From: Phoronis australis
Taxonomy: Eukaryota; Phoronida; Phoronidae
DNA: 64,000 nt
Direction of reading: 5' to 3'
Assembly (NCBI GenBank): GCA_002633005.1
Contig: NMRA01000195.1
Span: 393,738-457,737, forward strand
Shown in pieces: positions 53,610 through 64,000 of this stretch. The notes under the pieces were generated by a model, which was not told the DNA's origin, did no database searches, and saw nothing but the letters and a program-made list of their open reading frames with translations. Each line of letters opens with the position of its first letter. Position 1 is the stretch's first letter. Position numbers and translations under genes: made by a program.

Positions 53610-55590
53610 AGTGAGACGAATTTCTGAACATTGTTTTTTCTTAGAATACAATTTCATAAGACGTAATGTACACTACATCAGAGTATCAGGAATACCCTAA
53701 TGGACACATATATGTTTGGATTGTGTTCGTTTGTTCAATTTCTTAGAAATTTATGACTAAAACAAACGCCACATTTACTTTTTTTAGTAGTTTAGTTGAT
53801 TCTCCTCCTAGTTGTCATTAATTGGATGACTACAGTATTATTTTTGGGATAAGTTTTTGATCATTACTCAGTGGAACCGTTGCTATATAGAACTACATGA
53901 TCAAATTGATTTTGGGCAAGCAAATGATTGCTGTTCACAGGTGTATACCAATTCATTGAAGCCACTCGTTGATTACGCCACTTCATGATAGATACGCCAA
54001 GCTTCATTCATATGAGTACCCAATATACAGTGTATTCAAACAGACTCGGGATGCAGTAATTGGTTCACAATGAGGTACAGGGTACTCTAATGAACGGCGG
54101 CAAGATTAGGTGGTCCGGTATGTTATACGAGATCGCCACATATATTCAAGGCTATCCTGGATACTAAACAGTTTAGCTTTTGCCTCCTTGTTGAGAACAT
54201 CAAGGTTGAGTTTCGTAGACGCAAGTATCTCGCGAAGGAAGCTAATGTGGTAATCGTGGACCGTTTTTGTGAAAGTGCCGGGCCACCCGTACTTACGCTG
54301 GCAATTACTCCAAGACTTCGCTCATGTTTTACGACCATAATCGTTACATCCAATGAAAAATTGGTCTGTAGATCAAGTGAGTTCTGAAGCAGTTGTGGTG
54401 GCACTGAACAGTTAGGCTTCGGCCGCTGCCCAATTTTCCCAAAATATTGGGGTTGGCCAAGTTTGGGGTCGATTTTCAGATAAGTATTGCATATACAGGC
54501 TCAGTGAATGTGGTTTGTTTGTATCTGTGAACATGCTGAGAATGAAAAAAGGACACTTTCTCGGCTGTAGCTGCACTCTTCTGCAAGATGGTGGCCACCT
54601 GGTGCAATTGTGTATTGCTGTGTAGCAACTGAGAAATTGGCCGCGATTTCAGGTAGCCCTCAAACAAGCCAGATTTGCAAAAAAAACTAGTTGGTTGACA
54701 GTACTTTTGGACCACATTTTTGAAATCGGTAGGAAATTTGCTTTCGGAGTCTAATGTTGGCTTTAGTCGAGCATCGGCAGGGAAGTGGTGGTTTTGGTGT
54801 GAAAAGTGCCGATTTTGCTTTTTTGCTCTTATTTTGTCTTAGTCTGATTTGGTTTCCACTGGGAGTGAAAGGGTCAAAAATACAAGAGAGAATAAAGTTT
54901 CTGTGCTCATCTGTAGGGCTTGTGATGTGAAATGACTCAAAACTTTTCTTTATTTGCATGCAGTTTTTGACAGAGTGAAGAAAGGATGAAGAGTCCATTG
55001 ACGTGTGTTCTGACAGACAAACCCCTGAGAGAAATGTTCAGTGCCTCCTGAACGCTCTTAATTTTACGCTCGTATCCTGCACATGTTATGAAGTCTTTAG
55101 AAGGTTAAATCTCAGCTGCAAAATTGTATGTGGTGACGTGTCCCGTGTGTAACAGATGTAGATATCTTGCGAAGTCTTGCGTTTTCGCGAGGTCCTTGTG
55201 TCTGCGAACGCATGCCGGGCTACCGTACGGTGCCTGTTATTGCACAGCGGAACTTCACTACGGATCATAAGAAACCTTGCTACTACGTTTTCTACTTGCA
55301 CGGCAAAAGCGATTATGTAACAAGATGACGATTTCATCCCACCTTTCTGGTTGGAAACCACTCAGTGTCTGATTAGTGTGACTCGCCCTCAAGCTACAGC
55401 GTAGGATCTCCGGTTGTCACAATCGCCGCCCCGGTTGTTGCTGTATGCCTTCAGAATACCCACGATTTGCACCCCCTGATCGCCAAAGACCGGTGAGGAA
55501 CTCCTGTGGCGACTAAATTGGTACCTATTTTACTTGAAGCCCACGCTGTAGCTTATTCAGCCTAATGGATTATCCGACACTACTGCAAAT

Positions 55591-56052
55591 AGTTTATCAG
55601 GAATAATACGATGAATGTTTTCAGTCATCCAGTTGGGTCATAGTATAAGAATCAATAAATCTATTACTGGACTTACGGTACGTGGAGATGGCTACGTTGC
55701 GTCCTCCTCTCGAGGACTTCATCAGGCCACTGAGTTGTCACGTTGCTTGTCATGTGATCTGTCGTACAGTTTCCGCTGGATTCTCTTCAGCGCCCTATCC
55801 CATGTCCTAGGTGAGTGAAAATGCAGAATTGAGAATCCTAGCCTCAATAGACAGGGGGGCCGCGGTTTCACTTACCTAGGACATGGGATAGGGCGCTGAA
55901 GAGAATCCTGCGGAAACTGTATGACAGATCACATGACAAGTCACGTGACAACTCAGTGGCCTGATGAAGTCCTCGAGAGGAGGACGCAACGTAGCCATCT
56001 CCACGCACCGTAAGTCCAGTAATAGATTATTGATTCTTAGTTTATCAGGAAT
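55591..56052. mobile_element. Foldback element with hammerhead-like core, ~175-bp arms
   Basis: Arm 55648-55822 pairs with 55866-56040 in reverse complement with few mismatches, around a spacer of about 45 bp. The 14-mer agtttatcaggaat occurs at 55591-55604 and 56039-56052. Each arm holds CTGATGA plus a stable stem (aagtcctc/gaggac) plus GCAAC, placed like a hammerhead ribozyme core (plus strand 55961-55991, minus strand in the left arm). Penelope-like and related retroelements carry hammerheads in their terminal repeats (established). Membership here is inference. Confidence 0.8.
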
Positions 56053-56403
56053 TTTGAATCAGATAAAAGGTACCCTTCTTAAAACATGAACCACAACAAC
56101 GACTTTCACAGATGACGCTGCGTTGGGGAGGGATTAAATACGTCTGCTGTTGGTGCAGTTTTGCGCGGTTAAGAGAAATTGAAGCGAATTACCTAGTTAA
56201 TCTTGCTACCCACAACAGAGTGCTAGATAACACAAACAAAGTTAATTATGGTTGTACATAAACTGAGGTAGAGCCTTCAAGTTTAGACAGTGGGAAGAGA
56301 CGAGTTAAATATGTTCTACAGTGGCCTTTACTACTTCTTAGCCAGTGCTACGAGCCATAGACTCTCCTAGAGATGGTGTAATATAATCAGCGCTAGCTGA
56401 CAC

Positions 56404-56406
56404 NNN
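56404..56406. other. Assembly gap (3 N)
   Basis: Three N directly at the left edge of a family B element. Confidence 1.
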
Positions 56407-56637
56407 GAGGCTCGAATCAGACACGCTCATTTGGCGGAGTGGAAAAAAGGTCCGCCTCAGAGAACAAAAAAATCCGGAAGAATTAGGAATCGAGACAAAA
56501 GTCCACTAAAAGGCAGGAGGTACCCAAATTTGGCGAATGCACAATTCATGGCTCTAAACATACCCCGTGAGTCTTAGTAAAAGGTTCACATTCTCAAAAA
56601 TTCGAGCCCCCTCATTTTAAGGTTGGGTGTGCGCAAT
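56407..56637 (+). mobile_element. Family B element, copy 4
   Basis: Contains aaggtccgcctcagagaaca, aaaagtccactaaaaggcag, ttggcgaatgcacaattcat and ends ttgggtgtgcgca. The left end is hidden by the NNN. It lies only about 70 bp past the stop codon of the guanylate cyclase gene, so it is probably inside that gene's 3' UTR. Confidence 0.85.
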
Positions 56638-56705
56638 GTTTTCTGTCATTGGACGTAGCGTGGACTGCACAGCAGAAACCCCTCCATGCACGATTGAAGT
56701 CACTT

Positions 56706-62528
<5,823 letters not shown>

Positions 62529-64000
62529 CTGGAAAAAGGTATGGAACTTTGTAAAATCTTTTGCTAGTTTCTGCAATGACAACTACGGGCCTTAGATATT
62601 ACTGAGCTAGTGTGAGGCTTCATATGTAGTAACCTCGGCCAGAGGAGTATTGTGCTTGTTCTCGTCGTTCAACGTACAATACTGATTAAATGGCACTCTC
62701 TGAGAGAGGCGTATGCTCTCAGAATTTGCTCAAACCAAACAAAGGTCTTAGACGGAACGAGAGGATACAAGGTTTCAAAAACATTTTCTGTTTCTTTGAG
62801 GTCTTCGTAAAAACTTCGTGAATGTTAACCACGTCGCAAATTAGAAAACATGGCAAACATCCTTGTTATACTGGGCTATATACCAGGAGTTCGGTGTTTG
62901 CTTGTTTGATAATGTTCCGTGCATTGAGACCTATTCAAAATTCCTCCTTAACATCACTGTTATGCAAATTTATGCTGGTGTGTTTTGACTTGAGGAATGC
63001 TTTGTATCATCATTGCGTTTGTCAGCCTTAGAGTGTTGTTGTAAACATCTTCTCTGAAATATTTTTCGACTTTTCTCTGACTCGGGCTAACCAGGGAAGC
63101 ACATGTCAATTTGCCACGTGAGAGACATCCGCGATGTTTAATCCAGGAGAGTTGCTGGAATTCTAATCGTTTGACAAACTGAAAAATATTATGAAGGCAG
63201 AAATACTCGCGGTATGTCAACACGTAGGTGTTACCGCACGTGTTTCGTAGCCGAAGCAGCAGTTGGTCACTGTATTAAGTGAAACAAGAGTGAATCTAAC
63301 TTGCAAATAGGAAACTAGCTTGAAGAGCTATCACGTGATAGAGGACTGGGTGAAAAAGGTGCACTGGAGATTAAATGAATGGAACTAACGCTTAATTTTA
63401 GATTTTGCAGTTTACAAATGAAGGAAGTCTGGAAAAACAAAAAGCTAGAAGTCGGTAGTGCCAAGACGTAGTTGCAGAAGTTCAAACTGACAGCAGGAAC
63501 GTTTAACATTGTCAAAACACATCCTTTGTTCCAAAATTTAGCGAAAAGTGTTGATAAGTACTTCTCACAGTTCGGAAAGTTTCAAATAATAGAGCTTGTT
63601 AACATTGAAAGCTGCTGAGGTGTTTTTACACATTCGAAGGAGGACACGGCAGATTATATTACGAAAGCGTGAACTTGACAAGCTTATGTGTTCGATCTTG
63701 AGGCGTGTACACCGAATTGAAGCGTTTGTAAAACAAAGTTACAACCGATCGTTGTGTTCTGTCTTTTGAAAAGTGGACAGATTTACTCGTTGTGTGTTAT
63801 TCTAAAAACTCTTTGAAACCATAATTTTAACGGGAAGAATTCAAAAATTGTAATCCTCACGCGATACAGCCACACGTTAATGCCCACAAGCATCGTGCCA
63901 CTAAGTCAAGATGTAGTTACGGCTCATAATTATTCTATTATTCATATGGGGGGTTATTATAGATCCCATTCTCTTCTCATGAATGTGAGTGCAGATACCA
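62529..64000 (-). other. Intron of the cyclase gene running off the window
   Basis: No kinase-homology exon could be recognised on the minus strand here, and no repeat was noted. Short open frames lack family motifs. Confidence 0.5.

Larger units (their letters stand above)
50250..56705. other. Gene-free interval between two convergent genes
   Basis: Holds a family A element, a 16-bp repeat, a small inverted-end element, single and triple N positions, a foldback element and a family B element. No AATAAA was noticed close to the TINAGL-like stop. Around 53000-55550 nothing was recognised. Confidence 0.6.

Overview
The window reads as nuclear genomic DNA from a bilaterian animal that is probably not a vertebrate. 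Short exons of about 50 to 230 bp sit between introns of 0.1 to 16 kb, with GT-AG junctions throughout. The intergenic space is filled with small inverted-repeat elements and minisatellites. Gene content and intron style would suit an invertebrate deuterostome (amphioxus or acorn worm), but the sequence does not prove the species and a mollusc is not excluded. Runs of N, single-N contig joins and near-identical sequence on both sides of two joins point to a draft assembly of a heterozygous individual.

Three protein-coding genes can be built exon by exon. (1) Positions 1-17313, plus strand: the 3' part of a FAF1 (Fas-associated factor 1) orthologue in 13 exons. It covers the second ubiquitin-like domain, an acidic linker, the UAS domain, a long charged helix and the C-terminal UBX domain. 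The UBA and first UBL domains lie off the left edge. (2) Positions 23765-50249, plus strand: a complete TINAG/TINAGL1-like gene in 9 exons (473 residues). It encodes a signal peptide, a somatomedin-B-like Cys-rich domain, a VWC-like segment and a papain-like domain whose catalytic Cys is Ser. Its first intron is 16.5 kb. (3) Positions 56706-62528, minus strand: the last six exons (248 residues) of a receptor-type guanylate cyclase, covering the dimerisation coiled coil and the whole catalytic domain with its GTP-specificity Glu and Cys. The receptor and kinase-homology parts lie beyond the right edge. The TINAGL-like and cyclase genes are convergent, with a 6.5 kb gene-free interval between them. 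I see no functional link among the three gene products.

The rest is repeats. Two FAF1 introns carry minisatellites whose unit includes a splice acceptor and the start of the following exon. Two 1.2-2 kb elements share an architecture of inverted ends, a simple repeat and a tandem core of about 430-450 bp. Families of small non-autonomous elements occur in several copies, some nested in others. A palindromic 21-bp array with inverted flanks lies 128 bp past TINAGL exon 3. A foldback element carries a hammerhead-ribozyme-like core at 55.6-56.0 kb. A LINE 3' end interrupted by an assembly gap lies at 37.9-38.5 kb. No CRISPR, rRNA or convincing tRNA was seen.
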